Source: CAZVQX01 sp964629735 (GTDB lineage: Bacteria > Bacillota_I > Bacilli_A > RF39 > UBA660). From it: DNA of 50,800 nt. The notes under the pieces are model-generated. The model had not been told where the DNA came from. It worked only from the letters and a program-made list of their open reading frames with translations, and did not search any database. Location: contig CAZVQX010000004.1 of NCBI GenBank assembly GCA_964629735.1, positions 1 to 50,800 on the forward strand. The letters are read 5' to 3'. The first letter of the stretch is position 1, and every line of letters begins with the position of its first letter. Positions 1 to 8,088 of this stretch are shown one piece after another. The position numbers were made by a program, and so were the translations under genes.

Positions 1-52
1 TAATTATTATTATTGCCAACAATTCAACTAGTGTAAAACCTTTTTTATTCAT
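1..52 (-). CDS. Prepilin-type protein, N-terminal fragment (runs off window)
   Basis: Only the first 17 codons are inside the window; the gene continues past position 1. The visible peptide begins MNKKGFTLVELLA followed by isoleucines. This is the class III signal of type IV pilins and pseudopilins: a short basic leader, cleavage after Gly5 before Phe6, Glu at mature position 5, then a hydrophobic helix. Such proteins are processed by a prepilin peptidase and assembled by a type IV pilus or competence pseudopilus machine. The start is fixed by a GGAGG ribosome site about 7 bases upstream. A second, complete prepilin lies at 28238-29794. The nature of the C-terminal part cannot be judged. Confidence 0.85.
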   Translation of the reverse strand, partial: MNKKGFTLVELLAIIII

Positions 53-183
53 AGCTTACCTCCAAGTTTATTACAAATAAATTATATCACAGTTCTACAT
101 ATTTTTCAAATAGTGGGAGGTGCTATCTTTAAAAACAACTTGTTGTACTTTTATTTAAGTAGATAATTTGTCAAATCAAGTAT

Positions 184-205
184 AAAAAAAGAAGAAGAAT
201 CTTCT
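184..205 (-). terminator. Intrinsic terminator after murF
   Basis: On the minus strand a short stem (AGAAG/CTTCT, 3-base loop) overlaps the TAG stop of the MurF gene and is followed by a run of seven T. The stem is short, so efficiency is uncertain. Confidence 0.55.
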
Positions 206-1532
206 ATATTTGTTTTAAATAATCAGTAACCTCTTCTAACCTCATTGCTCTTGAACCCTTTACTAATATGAGAGAATTAGATAAATCCATTCCTTTTAGA
301 TGACTAATTAGTGATTGATTATCGGAAAAATGTAGAAACTTTCTTTTAATGTTTTTCATTTCTGAACCAACTAATAATACTGTTTTATTATTTATATTAT
401 CTAAATACGAACCTATTTTTTTATGAATTTTCTTACTATATTTACCAAGTTCTAACACATCACCTAAAATAAAAACTTTATTAAGTGGTTTGTTTTTAAT
501 TAAATCAACAACTCCAACTAATGATTCATAACTTGAATTGTAGCAATCCTCAATTAAAACATTGTTTTTTCTTAGAACTTTAACATTCATTCTTTTATCC
601 CCAGTCTTATACATACCAACTGCTTTAATAATTAAATCAATTGGCACATTATATAATAACCCAACTTGGATAGCCATAATAACATTATTAATTAAATGTC
701 TTCCTGGAACATTAAATGTTATTTTATATTCTTTATCAAGTTTGATTTTAAAGGTCGTTTTTCTGAAAGTTGACTCAATATCATAAGCAACAAGCTGATT
801 CCCCTTTTTAGTCCCACAATTAATAATTGATACATTTTCACTTTTTATTGTCTTTAAATATTTGTTATCACCATTAATAATTAATTTACCATCACTCATT
901 CCGTCTAGTATTTCCTTTTTAGCCCGTAATATTTTTGTTTTGGAACCTAGATTTCCAATATGAGATGTCCCAATATTAGTAATAAGTGATACATTGGGTT
1001 GACAAACATTAGACAATGTACTTATCTCTCCAACATGATTCATTCCTATTTCTAAAACAGCCATATCATAATGATTATTAAGATTAAATAAGGTTTTAGG
1101 AACCCCTATGTGATTATTATCACTACCCTGACTCTTCAAAACCTTATATTTTTGACCAAGAATAAGAGCTATTAAATCTTTAGTAGTTGTTTTTCCAACA
1201 CTACCTGTAACTGCTATTAGAGGAATATTATATAGTTTTCGGTTGTATTTAGCGATATCATATAAACAATTATAAGTACTTTCTACTTTTATAATCGGTA
1301 TATCGGTTTTAATGTTTATATCCCTCTCAACAATAACTGCTTTCGCACCATTTTTAATTACATCTAAAACAAAGTCATGACCATCATATTTAATTCCTTT
1401 TAGAGCTATAAAAAGGTCCCCTTTTTTTACCTCCTGGCTACTTAATTTAATTTTTTTGATTCGTTGATCTCCTAACTCGTATTTGTTAATAATTTCCCCA
1501 TTACATATATTAACTAAATCGGCTATTTTCAA
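204..1532 (-). CDS. murF: UDP-N-acetylmuramoyl-tripeptide--D-alanyl-D-alanine ligase (MurF family)
   Basis: This is a 442-residue Mur ligase. MurF joins D-Ala-D-Ala to UDP-MurNAc-tripeptide in the cytoplasm, using ATP. The order is the classical MurF one: an N-terminal substrate-binding domain (about 1-100), a P-loop GSVGKTT at 110-116, the NNHIGVPKTL segment, EIGMNHVGEI, NIGTSHIGNLGS with the following AKKEIL, and a C-terminal ligase domain with ILGDVLELG. The usual DAYNANP-type segment reads EDCYNSSYES, a noticeable deviation. The start is a TTG behind AGGAGAG, 7 bases away. It follows the C26-family gene by 12 bases. A second MurF-like ligase with a membrane N-terminus is at 46418-48013, so which one does the main reaction is open. 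Confidence 0.9.
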   Translation of the reverse strand: MKIADLVNICNGEIINKYELGDQRIKKIKLSSQEVKKGDLFIALKGIKYDGHDFVLDVIKNGAKAVIVERDINIKTDIPIIKVESTYNCLYDIAKYNRKLYNIPLIAVTGSVGKTTTKDLIALILGQKYKVLKSQGSDNNHIGVPKTLFNLNNHYDMAVLEIGMNHVGEISTLSNVCQPNVSLITNIGTSHIGNLGSKTKILRAKKEILDGMSDGKLIINGDNKYLKTIKSENVSIINCGTKKGNQLVAYDIESTFRKTTFKIKLDKEYKITFNVPGRHLINNVIMAIQVGLLYNVPIDLIIKAVGMYKTGDKRMNVKVLRKNNVLIEDCYNSSYESLVGVVDLIKNKPLNKVFILGDVLELGKYSKKIHKKIGSYLDNINNKTVLLVGSEMKNIKRKFLHFSDNQSLISHLKGMDLSNSLILVKGSRAMRLEEVTDYLKQI

Positions 1533-1544
1533 GTAAACACTCTC

Positions 1545-2219
1545 CTATCTACATTTTTTTATGAAGTAAGCAAATAACCTATTCATTAATACATCATATT
1601 CAATCATTGACTCAGGGTGCCACTGTAAACCAATAAAAAATGTTTTATTTTTATCTTCGATTGCTTCGATTATATTGTCATCACTCATACCAACTATATC
1701 TAAATCAGTCTTAACAACTGTTGATTTATGACGACTATTCACAATAATTTGTTGTTCCTTTAATATTTCAAATAATTTCGAATTGGGATTTATATTTATT
1801 TTATGGACATAGTCAATACCTTTTTGTAAATGATCCAGGCCATTTATATTCTCCATTTCGCCATTAAAAGCTACTCCCATTGCTTGCATACCTAAACATA
1901 TTCCAAGTAGTGGTTTATCTATTTTATAAGAATATGTAATAGCTTTTAGATCATAATCATAATAATCATCGCCTCCTTGACATATTATTCCATCACAAAA
2001 ATCAATCATTCTTTGAAGCGTATCTACTTCTTCAGAAGTAAGTTTTTTAGTACTATTTATGTCATTACTGTAATAATTATCAATATTAGGTGGAGTTATT
2101 CCTAATGGTATTCCTCCATGTTTTATAATAGCATCACTGACTTGTTTATATATACAAAGAGTATCATTACCGTCTGTACTTTTTTCAGGTCTTAAAATAA
2201 TTCCAATAATCGGTTTCAT
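1545..2219 (-). CDS. Peptidase C26 / gamma-glutamyl-GABA hydrolase-like class I glutamine amidotransferase
   Basis: This 224-residue protein has the class I glutamine-amidotransferase fold as found in the PuuD/peptidase C26 family. Visible marks are the N-terminal PIIGIILRP strand, GGDDYYDYD, the nucleophile elbow GICLGMQAMG with the catalytic Cys, a conserved NSRHKS segment, and GLQWHPES with the His-x-Glu pair that completes the triad. The family hydrolyses gamma-glutamyl amide bonds, but the substrate here is unknown; polyamine or GABA genes are not nearby. It sits 12 bases upstream of murF, so a wall-related gamma-glutamyl substrate is conceivable but unproven. The ATG follows a good AAGGAGG site. 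Confidence 0.85.
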   Translation of the reverse strand: MKPIIGIILRPEKSTDGNDTLCIYKQVSDAIIKHGGIPLGITPPNIDNYYSNDINSTKKLTSEEVDTLQRMIDFCDGIICQGGDDYYDYDLKAITYSYKIDKPLLGICLGMQAMGVAFNGEMENINGLDHLQKGIDYVHKININPNSKLFEILKEQQIIVNSRHKSTVVKTDLDIVGMSDDNIIEAIEDKNKTFFIGLQWHPESMIEYDVLMNRLFAYFIKKCR

Positions 2220-2232
2220 ATTTCCTCCTTAT

Positions 2233-2264
2233 AAAAAAATGACTAGTCCATATGCTTAGTCATT
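2233..2264 (-). terminator. Intrinsic terminator between yneF and the C26 hydrolase gene
   Basis: Minus-strand inverted repeat AATGACTA/TAGTCATT with a loop of about 11 bases, then seven T. It overlaps the last codons of yneF. The next gene starts only a few bases further on, so it probably relies on read-through. Confidence 0.55.
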
Positions 2265-2470
2265 GTTTTCATCATTTGATTTATTTGTTTTTGGCTAGGT
2301 GTTCTCCCCATCTGCGACATCATCGCTTTTATCATTTGTTCATTTATTGGTGGATTTTTCTTCATATATTTTTTCATATAATTACGCGCCACAAAAAAGC
2401 CAATAAAAGCACCAGCAATTAATCCACCTAATACTTTTAATAAATCCATTAAAAAGGCTATCCAATTCAT
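2243..2470 (-). CDS. yneF: YneF family (UPF0154) small membrane protein
   Basis: This 75-residue protein has one N-terminal membrane helix (about residues 5-28, ending GFFVARNYMKKYM) followed by a basic-amphipathic tail with PPINEQMIKAMMSQMGRTPSQKQINQ. This is the UPF0154/YneF pattern, which is widespread in Bacilli and mollicutes and has no firm function. In Bacillus subtilis yneF lies next to sirA (yneE) and tkt. The same order appears here, with a SirA-like gene upstream and transketolase before that. The conserved neighbourhood strengthens the assignment of both genes. Confidence 0.92.
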   Translation of the reverse strand: MNWIAFLMDLLKVLGGLIAGAFIGFFVARNYMKKYMKKNPPINEQMIKAMMSQMGRTPSQKQINQMMKTMTKHMD

Positions 2471-2525
2471 TTTATCATTCCTCTCATTATAATTTTACTA
2501 AAAATTTTATAAATTATCAAGGTAA

Positions 2526-2948
2526 TTAATTATATTCAAATAAATTTTCTTTATTAAAAAGTTTGGATAACCAAAAATAATCATCATTTTGAAAATCGCA
2601 TACTAAAATATTTTTATTATAATAATAAAAAATTTTTAAAAAGTATGAAAAATTTAAATTAGTAATAATAACCGAGGTTGCATGATTAAGTTCTAGTAAG
2701 CTTATCTCTTTTTGAAATTTAAATAAATATTTATTTTTACTGTTTTTTAAATTTTTTAGTTTATTTAAATAACTACTAATTACATCTGTTTTAAATTCAT
2801 TGCATATTTGTTTATACAACGTTAATTTATAATTTAAATTAATGTCACTATTTTTAATTATTTTTAATTTTTGATATAAATCACCTGAATTATTTTCATA
2901 TGTTTTTTTAACGTTGTCTTTAATAATAAACAAATAATATGTTCTCAT
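2526..2948 (-). CDS. SirA-like protein (sporulation inhibitor of replication family), putative
   Basis: This 140-residue protein lies between tkt and yneF, exactly where Bacillus has sirA (yneE). SirA binds DnaA domain I and blocks re-initiation of replication as cells enter sporulation. Two ends resemble SirA as I recall it: an N-terminal MRTYYLFIIKD strand, and a C-terminal segment ILVCDFQNDDYFWL with a hydrophobic-Asp-Phe-x5-Trp-Leu pattern. The middle is Lys/Asn-rich and diverged. I chose the ATG at 2948, behind GGTGAT, over upstream in-frame ATGs. A TATAAT lies just upstream after the tkt terminator, so it may be its own unit. Assignment rests on position plus weak similarity. Confidence 0.55.
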   Translation of the reverse strand: MRTYYLFIIKDNVKKTYENNSGDLYQKLKIIKNSDINLNYKLTLYKQICNEFKTDVISSYLNKLKNLKNSKNKYLFKFQKEISLLELNHATSVIITNLNFSYFLKIFYYYNKNILVCDFQNDDYFWLSKLFNKENLFEYN

Positions 2949-2998
2949 CTTTATCACCATCAATATTATAACTATAACTTTATTAAAAAATTGTAGAA

Positions 2999-3031
2999 TA
3001 AAAGAATTATGATAATATTTTCATAATTCTT
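2999..3031 (-). terminator. Intrinsic terminator after tkt
   Basis: Minus-strand stem GAATTATGA/TCATAATTC spans the transketolase stop codon and is followed by a T-rich stretch. Confidence 0.6.
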
Positions 3032-5022
3032 TCTTTGATTTGTTTATAAGTAAAATTAGAAAACTCTAATACTTCATCTTTTGTACCACTTATTCCAAAT
3101 TCATTAACTGTAATTAAACATTCCGGATTATCAACAAACTGATGCCAACCAAAAGACGATCCCGCTTCGATTACTATTTTTTTAACATCGTTTGGAAGTA
3201 ATTTTTCTTTATATTCTTTAGATTGTTCTAAAAACAGTTCCATAGATGGCATACTAACAACTCTACACTCGATGTTATGTTCTTTATATAAATCAAGCGC
3301 TATATAATAAGCTACTTGAAGCTCGCTACCTGTTGCTATAATAATTGCATCCATTTTACTTTCAACTTCTAAAACTGGATAAGCACCATATTTTACTTTA
3401 TTACTTTTAGTATCTTTTAATAATTCAACAGGATTTCTCGATAAAATTAAACAATTAGGTTTTTGATTGTTTAAAATTTCATTCCATGCCCCTACTAATT
3501 CATTACCATCCGCCGGCCTAAAGACCTGCATGTTGGGAATAGATCTTAACATTGCCAGTTGTTCAATAGGTTGATGAGTTGGTCCATCTGCCCCTATATT
3601 AATAGAATCATGAGAAAAAATATAAGTGACAGGTAAATTCATTAAAGCTGACATTCTAATAGCTGGTTTTACATAATCGGCAAAACTTAAAAAAGTTGAA
3701 CAAAAAGGACGAAAACCAGTTGCCGCTAGACCGTTACTTATAGCCCCCATAGCGTGTTCACGAACACCATACCAAATATTCTTACCGTTATAATTATCTT
3801 TCGTAATATCTGGAAATCCTGACAAATAAGTTTTAGTAGAACTTCCTAAATCCGCACTACCGCCTACTAAAGTTGGAATCATACTTGCTAATTTTTTCAT
3901 TATCTTCTGATTAGTATCCCTTGTCGCTTCGCGTTCATCTGAAAATTTCCACTCGTTTTTAGCTATATCAATATTAAAACGACTATTAACAATATTACCA
4001 AATAAATGATAGTTACCATTATGGTTTAAATCAACATATTTTTTATAATTATCATCCCAATTATAATAGTTTTGTTTAGTACGGGCTCCAATTGCTTGAC
4101 GAAAATTTTCAACAATATTTTTAGGAACCACGAATGGTGTTTCAGTAACATTTAAAATTCTTTTTAATCTGATTGTCTCTTCTTCACCTAATACTTTACC
4201 ATGAACTTGATTAGTACCAGCCATTGTTGTATCTTGACCAATTATTGTTTTTATTTCAATAATTGTCGGTTTTGTTGAATTTTTAGCTTTATTAATTGCT
4301 TTATCAATCAAGTTTATATTATTACCATCATTAACTAATTCTGTATTCCATCCCATCGCTTTAAAACGGGCCAAAACATTTTCATTAAAAGTAATAGATG
4401 TTGGGCCATCTAAACTAATATTATTAGAATCATATAAAACAATTAAATTATTTAATTCTAAACTTCCAGCTAACGAGGCGGCTTCATAACTAATTCCTTC
4501 CATTAAATCGCCATCACCACATAATACATAAACTTTATAATCAAAAATACTTTTATCAGTACTAAAAATTTTATTATCTTTAGGTAATATATATTTTTCT
4601 TTTTGAATTTTAGCACCAATTGCCATTCCAACAGCACTTGCAATACCTTGACCTAGTGGGCCCGTTGAAATATCAACGCCACTAGTAATACCTAATTCTG
4701 GATGCCCAGGTGTTGGGAAACCACGACGACGAAAGTTTTTTAAATCATCAATATTTATATTAAAACCCGCCATATATAAAGTGGCATATAACAAAGCTGA
4801 ACCATGCCCAGCTGATAAAACAAAACGGTCACGATTCATCCACGTCGGATCAGTTGTGCTAATATTTAAATGATTTTTATATAATGTATATATAATAGGT
4901 GCCGCTCCTAAAACAATACCAGGGTGGCCACTACCAGCTTGATTAATCATATCAATTCCTAATGCTTTAATGTAATTAATTGTTATTTGATCTAAATCTA
5001 TTTTCTCTTTTTTACCTTTCAT
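3007..5022 (-). CDS. tkt: Transketolase
   Basis: This is a full-length transketolase of 671 residues, the thiamin-diphosphate enzyme that moves two-carbon units in the non-oxidative pentose phosphate pathway. Visible family marks are the early SGHPGIVLGAAP loop, the diphosphate/metal site CGDGDLMEGISYEA, the central pyrimidine domain with GVREHAMGAISNG, the substrate loop FSHDSINIGADGPTHQPIEQ, and RPADGNE. I prefer the ATG at 5022 (MKGKKEK), directly behind AGAGGTG, over the ATG at 5046, which would add eight residues with no ribosome site. A TATAAT at 5045-5050 suggests its own promoter; read-through from the SOS peptide gene upstream is also possible, as there is no clear terminator between them. 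Confidence 0.97.
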   Translation of the reverse strand: MKGKKEKIDLDQITINYIKALGIDMINQAGSGHPGIVLGAAPIIYTLYKNHLNISTTDPTWMNRDRFVLSAGHGSALLYATLYMAGFNINIDDLKNFRRRGFPTPGHPELGITSGVDISTGPLGQGIASAVGMAIGAKIQKEKYILPKDNKIFSTDKSIFDYKVYVLCGDGDLMEGISYEAASLAGSLELNNLIVLYDSNNISLDGPTSITFNENVLARFKAMGWNTELVNDGNNINLIDKAINKAKNSTKPTIIEIKTIIGQDTTMAGTNQVHGKVLGEEETIRLKRILNVTETPFVVPKNIVENFRQAIGARTKQNYYNWDDNYKKYVDLNHNGNYHLFGNIVNSRFNIDIAKNEWKFSDEREATRDTNQKIMKKLASMIPTLVGGSADLGSSTKTYLSGFPDITKDNYNGKNIWYGVREHAMGAISNGLAATGFRPFCSTFLSFADYVKPAIRMSALMNLPVTYIFSHDSINIGADGPTHQPIEQLAMLRSIPNMQVFRPADGNELVGAWNEILNNQKPNCLILSRNPVELLKDTKSNKVKYGAYPVLEVESKMDAIIIATGSELQVAYYIALDLYKEHNIECRVVSMPSMELFLEQSKEYKEKLLPNDVKKIVIEAGSSFGWHQFVDNPECLITVNEFGISGTKDEVLEFSNFTYKQIKERIMKILS

Positions 5023-5076
5023 TATTTCACCTCTTATTATAACCATTATAACAAAAAAGGAAACAATAATAAAGAA

Positions 5077-5226
5077 TTAGTTATTTACAATTATCAATTG
5101 TTGTTCTTCCATTTTAGCTAAAGCTTGGTCTTGTTTTTTAGTATTAACCGCATCAATATAAATAACCGATAAAAAGAAAATCATAAATAAAATCATCACC
5201 TTACTTTTTAGTATTTCAAACATCAT
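5077..5226 (-). CDS. 49-residue single-pass membrane peptide, LexA-controlled (YneA/SosA-position division inhibitor candidate)
   Basis: This short gene encodes 49 residues: MMFEILKSKV, a hydrophobic helix (about 11-25, MILFMIFFLSVIYID), then a charged tail AVNTKKQDQALAKMEEQQ ending in IIVNN. Start evidence is strong: AAAGGAGG lies 4 and 7 bases before two adjacent ATGs. Upstream is a near-perfect promoter with a LexA box inside the spacer. It occupies the place of yneA in Bacillus and sosA in Staphylococcus, divergent from lexA and upstream of tkt. Those are membrane-anchored SOS inhibitors of division, of about 105 and 77 residues. No LysM domain is present here. Topology and function are inferred from position and regulation only. 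Confidence 0.72.
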   Translation of the reverse strand: MMFEILKSKVMILFMIFFLSVIYIDAVNTKKQDQALAKMEEQQLIIVNN

Positions 5227-5247
5227 ATTACCTCCTTTGTTAAATTA

Positions 5248-5276
5248 ATTCTAACACGAACAAATGTTCATGTCAA
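5248..5276 (-). promoter_or_regulatory. Promoter of the SOS peptide gene with embedded LexA box
   Basis: On the minus strand TTGACA (5271-5276), a 17-base spacer and TAGAAT (5248-5253) form a close sigma-A promoter. The spacer contains the operator at 5257-5270, which reads CGAACAAATGTTCA on the plus strand and matches the Gram-positive CGAAC-N4-GTTCG box at nine of ten fixed positions. Bound LexA would sit between the -35 and -10. Confidence 0.85.
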
Positions 5277-5284
5277 GGCTAATG

Positions 5285-5298
5285 CAAACATTTGTTTG
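5285..5298 (+). promoter_or_regulatory. Second LexA box, upstream of lexA
   Basis: CAAACATTTGTTTG is a dyad matching CGAAC-N4-GTTCG with a symmetric substitution in each half. It overlaps the first bases of the lexA -35, as expected for autoregulation. It is 14 bases from the first box, so the two could be bound side by side. Confidence 0.78.
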
Positions 5299-5324
5299 AC
5301 TTATGTGTAAAGTTGTGTTAATAT
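5296..5324 (+). promoter_or_regulatory. lexA promoter
   Basis: TTGACT (5296-5301), a 17-base spacer and TAATAT (5319-5324) lie just upstream of the AGGAGG ribosome site of lexA. The -35 overlaps the second LexA box. Confidence 0.75.
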
Positions 5325-5345
5325 ATTACTAATTAGGAGGATGTT

Positions 5346-5963
5346 ATGAAAAAACTTACTAATAGACAAAAAGAAATATTACAATTTATTAAACTATATA
5401 TTGTTGCTAACGGATACCCACCAACAGTTAGAGAGATTGCTAAGGCGGTTGGTGTTTCTTCACCTGCTACTATACATGCCCACTTAACTAACCTAGAAAA
5501 TAAAGGTGTTATAAAAAAAGAAACCACTCGTAATAGAGCAATTGAATTGTTAGTTGAAAACGAATATCTACCGCAAGAAGAAAACGTTATTAAAGTTCCA
5601 CTACTTGGGAAGATTACCGCTGGTTCGCCAATCGAAGCAATTGAAAATCCAGATGAATTTTTTTCGCTACCAGTTAATTTAGTCCCTAACAATAAAGAAG
5701 TCTTTACATTATTAGTTGAGGGTGAGAGCATGATTAATGTTGGTATATATGACGGTGACGTTATTATTGTAGAAAAAACAAATATAGCTAGAAATAGAGA
5801 TATTATTGTTGCCATGACTGAAGATAATGAAGTAACACTTAAAACTTTTTATAAAGAAAAAGATCATATTAGACTACAACCAGAAAACGATTATATGGAA
5901 CCATTAATTTATAAAAATATTACCATACTAGGAAAAGCAATTGGTTTATATCGTAAATTATAA
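5346..5963 (+). CDS. lexA: LexA repressor
   Basis: This 205-residue protein is the SOS repressor. It has an N-terminal winged helix-turn-helix (about 1-70; PPTVREIAKAVGVSSPATIHAHL), the Ala92-Gly93 self-cleavage bond in KITAGSP, catalytic Ser128 in VEGESMINVGIYDGD and catalytic Lys166 in VTLKTFYK. RecA-DNA filaments trigger self-cleavage and derepression. It is one of only four clear plus-strand genes and is divergent from the SOS peptide gene, with two LexA boxes between them. AGGAGG sits 5 bases from the ATG. A strong hairpin terminator follows immediately. Confidence 0.98.
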   Translation: MKKLTNRQKEILQFIKLYIVANGYPPTVREIAKAVGVSSPATIHAHLTNLENKGVIKKETTRNRAIELLVENEYLPQEENVIKVPLLGKITAGSPIEAIENPDEFFSLPVNLVPNNKEVFTLLVEGESMINVGIYDGDVIIVEKTNIARNRDIIVAMTEDNEVTLKTFYKEKDHIRLQPENDYMEPLIYKNITILGKAIGLYRKL

Positions 5964-5997
5964 AAAAAGCACTTGATAATTTATCAAGTGCTTTTTA
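5964..5997. terminator. Bidirectional intrinsic terminator (lexA / rhomboid gene)
   Basis: The inverted repeat AAAAAGCACTTGATAA/TTATCAAGTGCTTTTT is flanked by A and T runs, so it can end both converging transcripts. Confidence 0.9.
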
Positions 5998-7143
5998 AAT
6001 ACCTATGAAAGACATATATATTAAAAATGTTGTAAATATTATTGTCATTATCCAACCATTTATTTTTTCACCTTTGGTTGACTTATACTTAACCCCTAAT
6101 GCTACTGAAATTAATATGCCACCAATTAAGCCGCCAATATGAGCCGCATTATTAATACCTGTTAATGTAAAACCTAATAATAAATTAAACAAGATTAATG
6201 GAATTATTTGTGATTTTATAACAGTTCCTAAATAAATTCGATAATGATAACCAAAATACAATAAAGCACCTAAAAGTCCAAAGATAGCACCAGAAGCGCC
6301 AGCACTTATAGCATTAACAAACATTAGCGACAATAACCCCGATGTAATGGCACTAAATAGATATATAATAATATATTTTGTTTTGCCATAAAAAGATTCT
6401 AATTGGGCCCCTATCACATATAAAGCATAATTGTTAAATAGAAAATGAACTACCCCAATATGGATAAAACTACTAGCTATTAAACGCCAATACTCACCAG
6501 CTTTGATTAATGATGGAACACTAGCACCAAATTTAATTAATGTATATTTATCATTACTCCCATTACCAAGTAAATACATTGCTATAAAAACTGCTAAATT
6601 AATAAACATTATAATATAAGTTACAATTGGTATTTTAGGTTTAAATATTTCTTCTGCTTTTTTAGCATCTATTTCATTTTTTTTACTAATTTCAGAAGTT
6701 AATTTATATAATAAATCAACTCCCTTTTCTTTAAAATTCATTTTATCTACAATATTAGGAAATGTCTCATTTATAACCTCATATTTACTTAAATCTTTTA
6801 TATCTTTTATTTCAATACAAGTTATATTATTAGTACTATCTAAATTAACATTATCACCCAAATTAAGAAATATATTTAATGAATTTATATTATGGACAAA
6901 AGTTTTTTTGCTTATATCATCCATAATTCTAGAGGTTTTAAACATATCATAATTTAATTGTTCATTATTATGAATATAATTTGAAGCAATTCTAATTATT
7001 TTATAATCACCATCAAGTTTTTCTAACCATATTTCATCTTGAGCACCATGTAAAACTACTGGATTGTAATTATGTTCTGTTATAAAATAATGTAATAATT
7101 TAATAATTAATTCATCTTTTTGATCTTTTATTAATTCATTCAT
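5995..7143 (-). CDS. Rhomboid family intramembrane serine protease (GluP/YqgP-like)
   Basis: This is a 382-residue membrane protease. The first about 170 residues form a soluble N-terminal domain, as in Bacillus YqgP. A six- to seven-helix rhomboid core follows. The catalytic serine is S284 in GASGAIFGLLGA and the partner histidine is H335 in NAAHIGGLIGG. The conserved loop VVHFLFNNYALY (about 231-242) is present. Rhomboids cut membrane helices; YqgP works with FtsH on the magnesium transporter MgtE, but no such partner is nearby here. AAGGAGTGAT precedes the ATG. It converges with lexA and shares its terminator. Confidence 0.93.
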   Translation of the reverse strand: MNELIKDQKDELIIKLLHYFITEHNYNPVVLHGAQDEIWLEKLDGDYKIIRIASNYIHNNEQLNYDMFKTSRIMDDISKKTFVHNINSLNIFLNLGDNVNLDSTNNITCIEIKDIKDLSKYEVINETFPNIVDKMNFKEKGVDLLYKLTSEISKKNEIDAKKAEEIFKPKIPIVTYIIMFINLAVFIAMYLLGNGSNDKYTLIKFGASVPSLIKAGEYWRLIASSFIHIGVVHFLFNNYALYVIGAQLESFYGKTKYIIIYLFSAITSGLLSLMFVNAISAGASGAIFGLLGALLYFGYHYRIYLGTVIKSQIIPLILFNLLLGFTLTGINNAAHIGGLIGGILISVALGVKYKSTKGEKINGWIMTIIFTTFLIYMSFIGI

Positions 7144-7194
7144 GCAATCACTCCTTCATTGTATTGTACTCATTTTTATTTTTTTGTAAAGTAT

Positions 7195-8088
7195 TTATTT
7201 CTCAAAATTGTCGATCATTTTAATAAAGTAATTAGGTAATTCACTATCAAATATTACTTGTTGCTTAGTTTTCGGATGAATAAAACCTATTGTTTTAGCA
7301 TGAAGATATTGTCCACTATTATCAAATGTTTTTTTATTGCTATAAACCGGATCATTTATTATAGGGTGTCCAATATATTGCATATGGACTCTTATTTGAT
7401 GAGTTCTACCTGTATCTAATTCAACTTCTAATAAAGTAGCTTCTTTAAATCGTTTTATTACTCTAAAATGGGTTATCGCTTCTTTACTATTTGATGAAGT
7501 TACAGTATATTTTTGGCGATTTTTCAAATCACGGCCTATTGGGGCATCGATTGTACCAGTATCATTATAAATAACACCCCATACTAAAGCATAATATTTT
7601 CGAATAACCGAACGATTTGCAAATTGTAAACTTAAATGATTATGGGCTTCATTATTTTTTGCAATAACTAACAATCCTGTTGTGTCAGCATCCAAACGAT
7701 GAACTATTCCAGGACGATCTTCATATAGATTACTAAGTTGATTAGTATGAAATAAAAGACCATGAACTAAGGTCTTGGCATTATTACCAGCACCTGGATG
7801 GACAACAATTCCATTATCTTTATTAATGATAATTATATCATCATCCTCATACATAATATTTAAATCCATCTCTACAGGAATTAATCCCTTTTCTTCTTCT
7901 ATTTCTTCAACAGTAACAACATCTTCAGCTTTTAAAAGATAACTACTCTTTACACATTTATTGTTAACTTTAATCAAGTTCTCTTTAATTTGTCTCTGGG
8001 CTTGACTACGACTAAGATTTAATGTATCACTTAGAAAAACATCTAAGCGAGTTAATTCTAAATCATTATTAATTACAAACTTTTTCAT
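7195..8088 (-). CDS. RluD-family 23S rRNA pseudouridine synthase
   Basis: About 297 residues. An N-terminal S4 RNA-binding domain (SRSQAQRQIKENLIKVN) is followed by the RluA/RluD catalytic domain. The signature HRLDADTTGLLVIAKN contains the catalytic Asp, and later marks are RTHQIRVHMQYIGHPIINDPVY and LHAKTIGF. In Firmicutes this gene (ylyB) commonly follows lspA, and it does so here: the reading frame overlaps the end of lspA by about 20 bases, implying coupled translation. I prefer the ATG at 8088; a GTG at 8097 would add three residues. Exact target uridines cannot be read from sequence. Confidence 0.94.
   Translation of the reverse strand: MKKFVINNDLELTRLDVFLSDTLNLSRSQAQRQIKENLIKVNNKCVKSSYLLKAEDVVTVEEIEEEKGLIPVEMDLNIMYEDDDIIIINKDNGIVVHPGAGNNAKTLVHGLLFHTNQLSNLYEDRPGIVHRLDADTTGLLVIAKNNEAHNHLSLQFANRSVIRKYYALVWGVIYNDTGTIDAPIGRDLKNRQKYTVTSSNSKEAITHFRVIKRFKEATLLEVELDTGRTHQIRVHMQYIGHPIINDPVYSNKKTFDNSGQYLHAKTIGFIHPKTKQQVIFDSELPNYFIKMIDNFEK

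Noticed and set aside
5333..5815. Minus-strand frame of 160 residues
   Set aside because: It is fully antisense to lexA, which has all catalytic residues and a clear start.
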